A stretch of 64,000 nt of DNA, taken from contig JAOWBW010000867.1 in the NCBI GenBank assembly GCA_026119855.1, positions 310,001-374,000 on the forward strand, read 5' to 3'. The DNA is from Campanula takesimana. Taxonomy: Eukaryota > Streptophyta > Magnoliopsida > Asterales > Campanulaceae. Every line of letters starts with the position of its first letter. The stretch's first letter is position 1. This document shows positions 45,898 to 58,296 of this stretch, in pieces. The notes under the pieces were generated by a model, which made no database searches, had not been told where the DNA came from, and was given only the letters and a program-made list of their open reading frames with translations. The position numbers and the translations under genes were made by a program.

Positions 45898-47476
45898 ACC
45901 CGACAAAAAAAATGGAAAAACATTTTTTTTTTTAACTAAAAAAAATTAAAAACGCATTCCCACCCCCAAACTTAAAATCTGCAATGTCCTCATTGTAAAT
46001 ATACAAAGAGAGCAAAAACACATACTGTAGGGTGATTACTTCTCATGTATGCTTATCACAGGCCAGACCACATGCAATATCTCAATTTATCAAGATAAAA
46101 CCTACCAGACCAACATGTATCAAATTAAGAATATTGTACCCACACAAATGCTACCAAAATTCCCAAGGCATCACACAATCAAAACACTTACTACTTACTC
46201 ACACTTCTGACCAAGACTTTCTACATGGAAAACAATTTTCAAGGTCACATTATTTTCAATTCAAAGCACCAATTTCGACAATTTGCAAGTAATCTCACAA
46301 TGTCACCATTAAACCAAAAGCTTTGAAATTAAAAGTGCAAGTTGGAACGTGTTACCTCGGTGTCGTCAGTAGGAAAACAAACTCCCCAAGAAATTTGTCC
46401 AGAAAAGAGGCCACCGTTGGGGAGCCCTTTGAAGACTACCGGAGTATATGTCTCACTGCAGCAAACGACGAACAAGGCTGGTGAGGGGTGTTTGGTCCGG
46501 AGCTGAGAGAGGATGGTAATCATAGTAGAGTTCGCCGGCACAGGAGGAGACCGGAGATTGCGTACTCCATTAAGTGTGTGATTGCGATGGGATCGGCCGG
46601 CGTCTTGGGGAAGCGAGATATGTTGGCCGGAGTTTTGCTGTGACGACGACAACGAGAGAGATTCAGCCGGAATTTGCCGAAGAACGACCGCAGTTTGGAC
46701 GCCGGTGATGGTGAAGATGGGTGTAGATGCGGATTGAAGGGAGGAGGTGAAAGATTTCGGGAGTGGGTAACTAGATTTCGCCGAAGTTGGTGATGGGAAG
46801 TTTGGCCGGCGGTGGGTACGGCGTGATAGCCGGAGCTGGGAGAGTCGGATTGGGGATGGGTGAAGGTGGGTTCGACGATGGGAGAGATAGAGTGTACGAG
46901 ACGATGGGGGAGATGGATTAGGGCTCAGGGAGTTCGGGAGTTGGGAATTTGGGGAGGAGAACCCATATCCAATCTCTTTTCCCTTTTTTTTTTTTATTAT
47001 TATAATCTGCCCCTTTTTTTTCTTTTGGCCAGCATTCCACTTCAGAGAGAGCTTAGTTTGTCACGATTTGAGCTTACTCTCCGTCCTAATTGAACTGCAA
47101 TCACAAACAAGAACTATCCCACAAGCATAATTTCTTTCTAGAAATAAAATAAAACTAAAAGTAAAAAATAAAAAAAATAAAAAAAATAAAATAAAATGCA
47201 AGGTTTACAAATATTGGAGGCACTTTAAAAAAAATAAAAATAAAAATATTTTTGGAGGGTGACACTATTTACACTCCTCTATAAACCCACAAACTCAAGG
47301 AGACTCTTTCGAGTGACACGAAACAAAAACTAAATGATAAAAGATAGAGTATTTACATAATTGAGACGTGTCTCAACAAGCATAATTTTTTTTTCTTTTT
47401 TTTTTTTTAGATAAAGATAAATAATAGTCAAATAACTAGAGTTAAAGCGCAGTCCCCGGCAGCGGCGCCAAAAACT

Positions 47477-48736
47477 TGATAGACAAAATTATAATACCTC
47501 GCAAGTGCACGAGCTATCGTCATAGCAATATGCAAAAGACAAGGGTCGAACCACAGAGACTTGGATTAATTCTAAGTTATTTAACTATTTTAAAAATAAT
47601 AAAATAAATGATAAATGATCAACATGAACTAGCATATTATGATAGGATGGCGGAATATATATTCACAATCATCTCCCCTATGCTATGATACTAATAATCA
47701 AGTTATCAATCTCAATTCATGGATTCGTTCACTTATGTAAGAATTGGGACGGTCCGGTCGCCGGATTGCAATCCTACTATTTCCTTTATGTTAATACTTT
47801 CCCCTAGGTCTATACAACATGCAAGAAATTCATGAAGCCCTTAAGAACACATGAACCTAAATCCTTTTGACTTCCGCTAGGTCCTCAATTGAATTTAATC
47901 ATCAAAACAATGGTCAACGTATAATCACCCACGCTAGTGCAGCAATATATACCCAATAATTCTAAAGTCAATTTATATCTTAAATTATAATTGAAACTAA
48001 AGAATTTAGCAAGAAGAATATTTTGATGAACAAGAATGAGAAAGAATACAAGATTTATATTAAAGCATAAAATTGATAAAAAGTTACCTCCAATTCGTAG
48101 TTGGTGAAATTGTTCTTCATAGACAAATAACGAATTTCTCCAACCTTGCAAACCTTACAAAATATTAAGTAGCTACATGATTAATAAAAAATACTAAAAA
48201 CCTAGTCTACTATTTATAGGGAAAAAATAAATCTAAAACCTAAACTAAAAAGGAATTGTAAAAGAAAAAGGAAATCAAAAGGAAAAAGGAAACTAATAAA
48301 ATCAAAATCCTAAAATAAAAAGAAAACTAAAAATACTCCTTCTGCTTGCGGCTGATTTTCGGCTCAAATAGGGCTGAATTCCGAAATTGCACTTTAGTCC
48401 CTGAAGTTTCATGATTTTGCAGTTTAGTCCCCAGATTTCATAAGTTCCAAATCAGTCCCTGAACTTTCACTTTGCTGCAGTTTGGTCATTTAAATCTCTG
48501 AAGTTTCAGAATTGGCAGATTGGTCCCTGGATTTCAGCAATCTTTCACAACAGTCCCTGGCCTTCCCAACTTCGATCAATTAAGCTCTTTTTCATCCCCA
48601 TTTCTCTAAATTGAGCACATAACCACCCTACACAACAAAAACACAAAAAGAACCTACTCAAATAACAAAAGCTTGAGAACAAAGCAATAATTAAGCCTAA
48701 AAGTACCCAATAGAATGAGTAAAAACTCATTCATCA
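47477..48736 (-). repeat. 5' LTR of LARD
   Basis: Same words at 48396-48560 and TATAAATA (minus) at 48211-48218. Six bases separate the LTR end from the primer site. Confidence 0.9.
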
Positions 48737-48741
48737 GCCTC

Positions 48742-48948
48742 CTTTATGGATCGTCCATCTTGTGGGAGCGTATTAATGATCCTAAAGTTCCTCCAAGAGA
48801 TCCTCTTGATTCTTCCATATCATAACATCCCACTTATCATGCCTTGTAAATATTATTTAAAGATTAGTTTGTATTTATCATATCTTTACTTAGGATTCAT
48901 AGCATTAGTTAGGATTTTGAATCATTCCCTTGTACTATATTCTCTCTC
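48742..48948 (+). pseudogene. C0: end of copia RNase H and start of its 3' tail
   Basis: With LARD and one GCCTC removed, the frame continues from 43537 and stops at TAA 48823-48825. The following 120 bp (TTGTAAATATTATTTAAAG...) looks like LTR sequence and is cut by the LINE-2 tail at 48949. Confidence 0.75.
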
Positions 48949-49201
48949 TTTTTTTTGCGAAAAGAGGGCGGTACCTCCCTAAATTTTATTGAATATGCAA
49001 AAATACAAAAATAGTGTGGGACATGACAACCTCAAACCACCGGGGAAAAAAAAACAACAACAACAACAAGGGAGGAGACCATACACAAGTTCTAAGGTTC
49101 TCTAGTGACTACTAATATAAGATAACATTTGATACAAGAATCCAATCATATCAATAACTATGTCTGAATAGAAGGAACTCCTGCTTTGTCAAGAGTATAA
49201 G
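48949..49201 (-). mobile_element. LINE-2, 3' end
   Basis: T run and GCGAAAAGAGGGCGGTACC on the plus strand match the LINE-1 3' end. The ORF2 stop is at 49158-49160, preceded by LDKAGVPSIQT, paralogous to LDKAQVPSLRL of LINE-1. The solo LTR at 49202 splits it. Confidence 0.88.
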
Positions 49202-49553
49202 TGTAATATACGAGATTTTTTGACTAATTAATTATAAAATATCTTTAGCTTATTAATTATATAAGTTATTAATTAGTTATTATTTATAAGAGTTATTTTT
49301 GGATGATGGATAATTAATGAGAGTTAAAAATTTGAAATTTCGGATATAAATAAAAAGGACTGATAGATAGAGCTGTATTTACCCTATGAGTTGAGTTAAA
49401 TATTAGTGGACCATGATAGAGAGTTAGATTCGGAATTCAAATTGCTATGTTTAAGTGATAAGTCAAATATTAGAGATTTAGGTCAAACAAATCCCTTTCT
49501 TACCATAAGTATAATGGCTCTTAACCCTAGCCATCACCAACTATTTTTACCTT

Positions 49554-51169
49554 GAGTAAACTGCATTTTTGCCATTCGTACTATTGAGTTTTTTCATATT
49601 TACATCCGTACTACCGAAATAATAAAGTAACCTGGGTACTATTGATAATTAGCAAAACTAACCAAAATCGTTAATGGGTGTCAATGGACGTTAATGGGCG
49701 TTAAAAATTTAACGGGTATGACTATTAATATTTTCAATTTGCCCCCCTTAACTAGAAAACTTTTTAAAAAAAAAAATTAACTACAAAACTAACCTATTTG
49801 ATTTAAAATCACAAAATATTCACCACCATTACCCATAACTCATTTAATCAAATGCTACCCTCCCTCTACCACACATTTTTAGAGAGAGAACTTCTCTCTC
49901 TAAATACATCCACCAACCAATCTCTTCCAACACCGTCAAGTTCCGCCACCGCCCTCTGCATCCACCGCCCTCCCTCCTTATCTCTTCTTCCCCATATCAA
50001 TGGCTTCCTAACTTCGAAAACCCTCATACAATGGCCCACCGTCGCTCCGATTTCACCCGCCACTATTGCTCCGCCATCAACCTTTGTCGACTCCGCCCTC
50101 TTTCAAGTTCTCTCTATCTCTCTCTTCTCTCTCTTTTCTATGTTCCTTTTAGTGTGTATGTATGCGAGAGCCTTTTTGTTTCAAGCACATGTTTGTGCTT
50201 GTGTGCGTCTAGGTGTGCATGTGTGGGTTTGTGCTTGTGTGTGTTCTGAGTCTTTGATTTTAGGTTATGGGTCTAGATCTGGGTGCATCTTTGTGATTGT
50301 AGATCTGAGCTATTGGGGGAAGATCTAAAACATAGTTTTTCATTGTTTCCTCTTCTTTTGACTTTTCAAATCTGAACCCATTGTTGTGTTAGAGTGTGCA
50401 TTTTGTGTTGTCTGAGATCTGAGTTTGTTATTCAGATCTGAATCTGCTAGTGTTAGTGTGCTTGTGTTTATGTTCTGCATGTAGATCTACATTTGTGTTT
50501 TTTTTTTTGAAGATCTGGGTTTATTATTTTACTTTGAAAGAAGATCTAGTTTCCTATTTGACTGATAATTTCAATCTTTTCGTTTCAGGAAGTGAGTATG
50601 GTGATGAACTTGAGTATGTATCTGGGTTGCTCTTCAATTTTAGTCAAATTTTAGGTGTTTATGGGCGGTTGCCAGTGGTGGTGGACGGTGACGGGAAGTA
50701 GCGGACGGTGGCGGGAAGTAGTGGATAGTGGTGGTGGGCAGTGGTTGTGTAATGGCTGTAATTGTAATGACTGTAGACATTACATTGGGTTGTGTTTTGA
50801 TTTAATAATTACAAGTTAATAAAAAATATACTTCTGTTAATTAAAGTTAAACATCCCTCATTAAGAATAAATTTGAATAAATATAATCATTCCTTAATTC
50901 CCGTGCATTTCAAAAAGGGTGCAAGTGACTAAAACGAAAAATGTCAAAATTTCAGGATGAAAACGGAAACAAATGCATAGAATAGGGCTGAACTAGTTAT
51001 TTAGATTGTTAAGTTTCTAGCACCTATTAACGTCCATTAAATTTTTTAACGATTTTGGTTAGTTTTTCTAATTAATCAATAGTACGCATGTTCCTTTTGT
51101 TGTTTAGATAGTACGGAAGTTAAAGTGACATTCTTGACGTAGTACGGATGTCAGAAATGTGGTTTACTC
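49554..51169. mobile_element. Mutator-like element (possible Pack-MULE)
   Basis: 1.6 kb with a perfect 10-bp duplication TTTTTACCTT (49544-49553 and 51170-51179). Terminal inverted repeats of about 150 bp (49554-49705 and 51020-51169) start GAGTAAAC and share CAAAACTAACCAAAATCGTTAA-type blocks, about three-quarters similar by eye. No transposase. The interior has a C-rich coding-like start (49852-50120), a T-rich intron-like stretch and a TTTCGTTTCAG acceptor near 50588, as if a host gene 5' end had been captured. The donor gene is not recognised. Confidence 0.8.
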
Positions 51170-51489
51170 TTTTTACCTTCTGTCAAAATTGAGAGAAAAA
51201 CCTAAGGAAGTGAGAGCGGCGGCCAGATGGAGAGATTGTTGAGTCATACAATTCCCGAGGTAAGTTAATGATCCTTTTAAGATGTTCTGAGTGCATAATT
51301 TATGTTGACTATTATAATAGTAATTGTAGGGGTAGAAAGAGAATTGGGTGTATGTGTATAATACTTTTATGTGTACCTGATTAAATATTGTCTTCTTTTG
51401 TTAATTGTGAAAATGGACATAGAAAGAGATAGTAAGGGGGAAGAACAGAGGGAGGAGAGAGAGTGTTATTGTCAAGAGGGAAATAAAAG

Positions 51490-51532
51490 AAAGAAAAGAA
51501 AAGAAAAGAGAGAGAGAGAGAGAGAGAGAGAA
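51490..51532 (+). repeat. GA-rich microsatellite
   Basis: AAAGA repeats followed by about twelve GA units inside the solo LTR. Confidence 0.9.
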
Positions 51533-52310
51533 GGGTCGGATGAGAGATAAGAGGGAGAGATGAGAGGGTATGATAGTGATTGAGAGAAGGATTAATGTAT
51601 AAATATTATAAGGACTTTATTGTGATGATGATAGAGATATATTATGTATGTATGTATATGTTGGGGGACTGATTTGCAATTTGATAGGGACCTTTAAGCA
51701 AAGGAGAAGGACAAAAAGAAAAGGAAGAGAAGAAAAGAAGAGAGAGACAGATGAAGCATTTTTTAGTAGGGGTGTAAGATGATGAAAATGGTTTATGGGA
51801 TTACCATCAGACAAAAAGATGAACTAGGGATTCATGCTTTTGTCCACTGAATAAATAGGGGGTGTATAAAGAGATGGTCAACTTATCATATTTAAATAAA
51901 CAGTGCAAAAAGACTATTTTTCAGACTGTTTTGAGTATGATTTCGGGTTGTATATGTAATGGAGAGTATTTAATTTATATGTTGATTGTATACTACCCAA
52001 AGAATAATCAGTATTGTATGGTTGTCTTTTATTGTAGATTTTGTGGGACATTGCTGAGTGGGCTATATGTGTTCGTACGGAGTGTTAGAAATTGCAATCA
52101 GGTAAAAGATTACGATCTTTAGTGTTTTTACGTCTCATTTAAATTTTTAGGATCTTCCATATTCCTGTATTCGTTCCGTTTTTAAAAAGTAAACGTACCC
52201 ATGGCGGGTACCTTTTAAATTTGATTGCTTGTATTTGTACTGTTCTTAGCCATCACTCTAAAATCTCACTTAAAAAAAATGTTCGTTAGGTGAGATACCT
52301 CCTTGTGATT

Positions 52311-52376
52311 ATAAGATTTTGAATAAGATTTTGAACTAAGACTTTGAATAAGATTTTGATATAAGATTTTGAATAT
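52311..52376 (+). repeat. AAGATTTTGAAT-type tandem repeat
   Basis: About five imperfect copies of ATAAGATTTTGAAT in the solo LTR, spacing 13-17 bp. Confidence 0.7.
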
Positions 52377-53096
52377 GCCGGCGAGTACTTGCTTAAGATT
52401 TTCAATGATCACTAAAGTTGAACAACCCTGTCATGGGACGTAATCATGACACTCCTGTTGAGAGTTATTTATGCACCACTACGGATGTGTATGCAGTTAT
52501 CCGAAAAAACCTATAAGAATAAGATTTAGAACCCTTGTTCGAGAATCCTATAAGAAATCGGTCTTAGACCGCTTATATGATCATAAAGTATTAAGTGTGA
52601 ACCTTTTGAATTTCGAATATGATGTCATGAGATTTTGAATCATCAGTTTATAAATGTTTTTATATATGAATATATAACTGTCTTTCTTTTTGTAAAATAT
52701 TTTGAGCTTCCTTGTGAGTCACCCCTTATAAACCGAAGGGGCAACGTATGAACTTACTAAGCAATCGTTCGCTCACTCTTTCTTTTTCTCCTTCCCTTCC
52801 AGGTAATAATTAGGAGGAGTCGGAGACTCAAAGAATAATTGAGAGTGTCTCATGGGATTTTATTTTCTATTTTATGTTTCTAAAATACATTTAGAATTTA
52901 GTTATGGTTTATTTTGAAGGCATTGTGGGCCTTAGTTATTACTTTTAAGATGTATGATTGGTGACATCGTTGAATCAATCGTGGATAATTTGAAGTTTAA
53001 TGGATTTATTATTATAATTTGTATGAATAAGATACTGATCACATGCACAACCTGTGGGCCAAGAGGTGTGGTCTGGGGTTTATGGCGTGATAATAA

Positions 53097-53702
53097 GCCC
53101 CATGACAAATAGGAGGAAGATCATAATGGTGATACCAAATGGGATTGGTCTTGGAATCAGCCGCCTCATTAACTAAACCATCCGCAACCCTATTGCCTTG
53201 CCGAAGAATATGAGTAACATTAACATGAATAATGCTCATAATGTGGTGAATCTGCTGGATAAAATAGTAGTCCCACGCTATATGATATACCTTGGTAATC
53301 ATATTTACTAAGACCTCCGAATCTACCTCAAACAAACATCTGTAATCCCAAACTCACAAGCATAAAGAAGCCCATCAAGAGCAGCCCTAGCTTCTGCCCA
53401 CATGTTGGTTTTGACTCCATAATAGTTACCATAAGCAAATATGAGATTACCTTGAGAATTCCAAAATATACCACCTCTAGATGCTTCCCCAGGGTTTCCT
53501 CTAGACATGCCATCCATATTTAACTTATATATTCCAAAAACAGGTTTGGACCAACAAACAATTCAGATAACAGGAGGCCGAATCATGAAAACATCCTTAA
53601 TATGCAAGTCAACCGGATCACTTCAAATTGCAGATTATAAGCTTTAGCTATATCCTCCACTTGCTTTAAAATAGAAGAAATGAGAGAATGAGATGAAGGT
53701 GT
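53097..53702 (-). pseudogene. LINE-2, RNase H part
   Basis: Reads MDGMSRGNPGEASRGGIFWN and WAEARAALDGLLYACEFG, then in another frame FEVDSEVLVNMITKVYHI, IMSIIHVNVTHILRQGN and VADGLVN. D, E and D positions of RNase H are kept; one frameshift lies near 53325-53335. Bounded by the solo LTR on the left and Copia-T on the right. Confidence 0.87.
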
Positions 53703-55075
53703 TGTTGGATATTATGCCCTAGGCCTTTGAGAAAGGCCAATGTGTTATATCATAGCTTCATTGTTATAGAGATAACAAACCCGATTATTATATCTTTTGC
53801 ATGTTTATTATAATAATCATTGTCCCTAGCACTTATGAAGGGCTAGCATGAGTTTAATGGATAATCATGTGATGATTATGGTGCATAGGATGTGGATTAA
53901 ACTTGTGGGTACTTGTTGGAGAACAAGGTACTGGATAGACCCGTTATGAGATTTATGTCATGGTCAAATGTCGTAATTAAATCTCATGATAGTCATACCA
54001 TTTGAATCCTTAGACCTGAGATTATCATGGTCTTCCACATGATGAACATTATGTTTGACATAGTCAAACGCTACCTTTAACCGGGTAGTTATAAAGGCTA
54101 TGATTGGCATGATCGGATTCTTGTAGGGAAGAATGATAAGTCAAGATGGGATTTGTCCCTCTCAAGAGAGATATCTGCTTGGCACTCGATGAGTGAGATT
54201 GATGATAGTGCATGGCCATGCCCAAATGAATTGATGTGTTCAATGTCATTTGCTCATATCAATCTACTTGGGATCGAGAAAGCATTGGACAACATAAGTT
54301 GATGTGGACCATGACTTATGTCCAATATGATATCGTATGGCAAAGGGATTGTGATATGTTCTATAAGGTAACTTTGGAATTTCAAAGTTATACTAATTGG
54401 GTAGTCATAATGGCTTGCTAGAGTCCGCTTATGACTTACGAGTTCTGAATGGTTTGGACTCGTTGCCAACTTAGTATAATCCTATTGGGTCACACACATA
54501 GAACGGATTGAAAAAGGCTAAAATCTGGGAATTGGAAAACTGGCCACCGTACGGCTTATTAGGCACCGTACGGCTCCTCATTTCCGTACCCCCCCCCCCC
54601 GTAACTGTTCAATTTTCTTGTACGACAAGGAATCCTGATCCCAAACGGAATTAGGTCAGACCCTCATATAAGATATGCAGCCGGGTTTGACAGCCTCCAA
54701 TGTTGATTTTGGAAATCAATACACATCGTTTTAGAAAAAATAAAATATAGAGAGGCAAGATTATTTATTTTGAGATTGAGAATCATCAAAATATAATAAT
54801 CAATTGAGCAAAATAATTCCTACGAAGAAATTATTTCTTCACCAAGCCTTGGATCTAGCAATCAATCAAGAAGGTGTTCTTGAGTCTGCTCGACGTGTGG
54901 ATACCGGTAGAGGGTGTTCGCTATTCAACACCTAAAGTCTGTGTTCATGGAATCGATCTTCAAGGGTATGTTTCTTTCATCTTGTATTTAATTTAATCAA
55001 CATGCACGGATACGGGCTCATGGGTGTTTGATCTTATGTATAATTCCGTTGCGCATGATGCATCAAAACCCAACA
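53703..55075 (+). repeat. 5' LTR of Copia-T
   Basis: 1,373 bp. Three CCGTACGG-type words have centres at 54550.5, 54569.5 and 54587.5. A CATATAAG box (54665-54672) lies about 75 bp after the last word. A C run at 54589-54600 follows the third word. Confidence 0.92.
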
Positions 55076-55480
55076 GTGGTATCAGAGCCGCGTTCATCGT
55101 TAATTATTTTAATACATCATGTTTAAATTATTTAATTCGATTATATGATTTTGCATGATGATAAGATGAATGTGTGATTTGAGTTTTATATATGAGATAT
55201 AAAATTTATGAGCATGAATGTATGGAGATTATGTAATTATTATATTGATGTGATCTATATGAATAATTGCATGTTGGGATTATCAATAAATAATTGGATT
55301 ATGTGTATTGATAATTTAGATCTAATTTGTATATGTTATAAATCGTTTATTCATGATATTGATTTGATCTAATTAAATTCGTAATCTGTAAATTCGTGTT
55401 GGTTTAATCTGATCAATGCATGAACACGATATTGGGATTGATCGGATTTTAAAATTCTGGAAAATCTGGGAATCTGGAAA

Positions 55481-55535
55481 TCACCACCGTACGGCTCCGT
55501 GGATGGCGCACGCCTCTACAGCAGCCGTACGGCTG
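55481..55535 (+). promoter_or_regulatory. Copia-T internal word module 1
   Basis: CCGTACGG, GGCGCACGCC and CCGTACGG with centres at 55490.5, 55509.5 and 55528.5, a 19-bp period. Preceded by AATCTGGAAA, as in the LTR copy. Lies 0.4 kb after the primer site. Confidence 0.6.
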
Positions 55536-58235
55536 CTTTGGATTTTTTGGACAGATTGTTTTGTTTTTCTGGTTTTCTGATTGTTCTGTAAATCGTTTAC
55601 AGAATTCGAATCAGAAATCGAATCTGGTTTCAGATGGCTGGTTTTCGAAACCGTGTTTCCTGAAATATGATTCAATCCAGAAAGTTGCAGAAATCAGAGT
55701 TCTAAAGAGTTCAAAATTGTTGTAGTCTTTGATATTGATGAGACAATGAATGATCTTGAAACAAGTGACCAATCTATACGGGAATGTGGATGCCTTTGGA
55801 TTAGTTTCGACCGTATAGAGAAGTTACTTGGTTTCTTGATCTCAGTATGGGATTGTGGATGCCTTTTGGCTTAGTTTCGATCGTGCCTTTTGTGCTCTCA
55901 ATTTATAGATGTTCTGCGGAAACAAAAGTTTCAGAATCTATCCCTATGAACAAAGTACAAATTGTTTGCAGAGAAGGAAACTAAATTTGGATTCATTCAT
56001 TGCATGGACCAATGGCAGGCTTACGCCTTGTTTCTGGGAATGCGGATGAGACATCCAATCTGTAAATTATTTACAGATAATTTAGATTCCGTCCCCATAA
56101 TGTTGCTTCATAATAATCACAAGATTTTTCTTCTGTTAATTAATTTGATTAGTTAACATCCATATGCAAAGACTATATTATATTATGTTTGACATAATTA
56201 AATATATGATGCATGTCTCTGTGTAAATGAACCTTCATCAAAATTTTAAGTTTTATGCCACCCACTATTTAAATACTTGTGAAGTACCTTGATCATTTCG
56301 GTGTGGTTTATCTGCCAAAGCAGGGCACATCATTCTATCATTGAGAAGCAAGATGAGTCAAAGGTTGTCTATATGTTTAAAGTGGTCAAACTTAATTAGG
56401 CTATCATAACGGTTATGGGCTAAGGCATAAGATGGGATTAAAACATGTAAGACATAAGATGTCACAAATCCCATAAAGGATCTAAGAGACACATGTGATG
56501 TGATTGATAAGGAGTTATCTACCTAAAGAGCTTGGTTTTGAGGTTCATACCAAAGCAGACTCACAAATCAAGTGATATATGGATCTTAACCCATTTAAAT
56601 TATATTATACAAGAGTTGTATTTGAAGGTGTATAATTTAGTGGGAGTATTTATGAAATATTTTTTTTTATCTCTAAATGATAATGGTATGAAATATAGGT
56701 GTATATTTATTTGCATATTAAGTAGAATGTTTTGAACTATAATCATGTTTAATTACTGCGATTGACCCCACTTAAAGAGAATAAGATTAATTTCTTTGAC
56801 TTAGTCATGAGCTTAAGAATTGTTCTAAAGCAAGAACAAAAGTTATGAATTCTTAATAAATCATATTCCTAAGAAACCTAATGCCTTAAGGTTGGACATA
56901 GACATAAATTAGAATCATGAGGATGAATCTATGGATGTCAATTGTCCTACGACTTGCTACCATATGTTTGGAACTTGAGAAGTGTCTAAAACATATGGAT
57001 GCTTATGTGATAATCAATTACGTAGGAAGCGTTCCTACAAGCAAGAAAGGCAAGAAAAGTTTGAGATTGATTAGAGCCTAACATTCATGTGATGAATGAA
57101 AGGTATATTGATAAGTTCTCATGTTTTGAACATGGAGAGACATATTAATTACCTTAGATGGCTTGGTTATCAAGTTAGTTTGGAACTAACAAACGGATTT
57201 GATATTAATTCATAAGCGACATTTGTTGTTTAAAATGCTATGGCTTAATATCAAATGAAAACCTTCTCAAACTCTAAAGGTTAATAAGGACAAGGATTTA
57301 AGATAAAGGCAAGACAAGAGTTGTCAAGCCTAAAGGAAATATTTGTGGCTAAACCTAAAATTCAAAGGATGTAATTTCTACCATGGCAATGTGATTGGCC
57401 ATAACAGAAATTGCAATATGAATTAAAAGATCAAAAGGAAGGGTAGTAGGACTACCACTTCAAGTATTTATGTTAAAGTTCTACTTCTAAGTTCTTAGGT
57501 ATTGGATACCGGTTATGGATCCCACATTTGTCTAAATGTGTAAGACTTGAGAAATAGAAAGACTACTTAAGGAAGGTAAAGATTAACATATGTGGTAGTA
57601 ATGATGCAAATGTTGCAACATTAATCATAGGAACTTGCGAAGTGTCTCTGCCTGGTGGGTTCATATTTGTTTTGAATAAATGTTGTGATGTTCCTACTTT
57701 AAGTAGAAATATTATTTTGGTTTCTTCATTAGAAGATTATGGATATTTCTTATTTTGAATAAGAAGGTGCACCATTAAATATGATTTACTTTATTGTATT
57801 GTTAATCATATAATGGGACCTTATATCCTTATCTTGGAAGAACAAAATAATAAGTATAACATAAATAATGGAAATCTGAATCTAAAGATGTAAGCGTTAC
57901 ATTTTAAAGCATTGATGTCTATGTCAAATGAAAAGAAACACATATCAAAAATTCCATGGGACGGACTTTTAAATTCACATGATTTCGAATCATGTGATAT
58001 ATGTGAATCTTGGAAATTGATCAAGACACATTTTACTAATAGTAGTAAAAGGAAGTACTCGTTCGAACTAATACATATTGATGTATGTAGTTCATTAAAG
58101 TAATAATGCTAGAAAAGATTTTGATAACTCATGGCAAAATTATTGATGTACTCTGATGTGATCAAGGTAATAAATATTTGAACCATGGACTTGATGAGAA
58201 TTCTACAGAAAGTCTGCAGAAAAAGAAAAATAGAA

Positions 58236-58296
58236 TCTGGAAACAACAACCGTACGGCTGCAATTTAGGCGTATGCCTAGTAATGAGCCGTACGGC
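58236..58296 (+). promoter_or_regulatory. Copia-T internal word module 2
   Basis: CCGTACGG, GGCGTATGCC and CCGTACGG with centres at 58253.5, 58272.5 and 58291.5, again 19 bp apart, preceded by AATCTGGAAA. It lies in the integrase region, where coding constraint would not be expected to keep it. Confidence 0.6.

Larger units (their letters stand above)
43538..48736 (-). mobile_element. LARD: non-autonomous LTR element without coding capacity
   Basis: 5.2 kb with a perfect 5-bp duplication GCCTC (43533-43537 and 48737-48741). LTRs 43538-44802 and 47477-48736 differ by about ten small changes. The primer site TGGCGCCGCTGCCGGGGACT (minus, 47451-47470) is of Athila type, matching tRNA-Asp. The 2.67-kb interior has no gag or pol; proteins must come from an Athila-like partner. 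CCCCCAAACTTAAAA near 45962 is typical of such elements. A GC-rich block (46330-46960) resembles 5' gene sequence but codes for nothing I recognise. Confidence 0.93.
49202..53091 (+). mobile_element. Solo LTR, gypsy-like, interrupted by a Mutator-like element
   Basis: TGTAATATACGAG...GGCGTGATA with 5-bp duplication ATAAG (49197-49201 and 53092-53096). Removing it rejoins the LINE-2 frame exactly. No internal region exists, so it is the product of LTR-LTR recombination. The ACTTACTAAGCAATCGTTCG...CAGGTAATAATTAGG stretch near 52750-52815 is like chromovirus LTRs. The terminal CA has become TA. About 2.26 kb without the insert. Confidence 0.78.

Noticed and set aside
46329..46652. A 107-codon protein in LARD.
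   Set aside because: No similarity recognised, and it does not extend over the whole GC-rich block; kept only as possible captured sequence.
49852..50328. A 158-codon secreted or membrane protein gene.
   Set aside because: The hydrophobic part is translation of a GT-rich, intron-like tract inside a Mutator-like element; no domain and no codon pattern support it.
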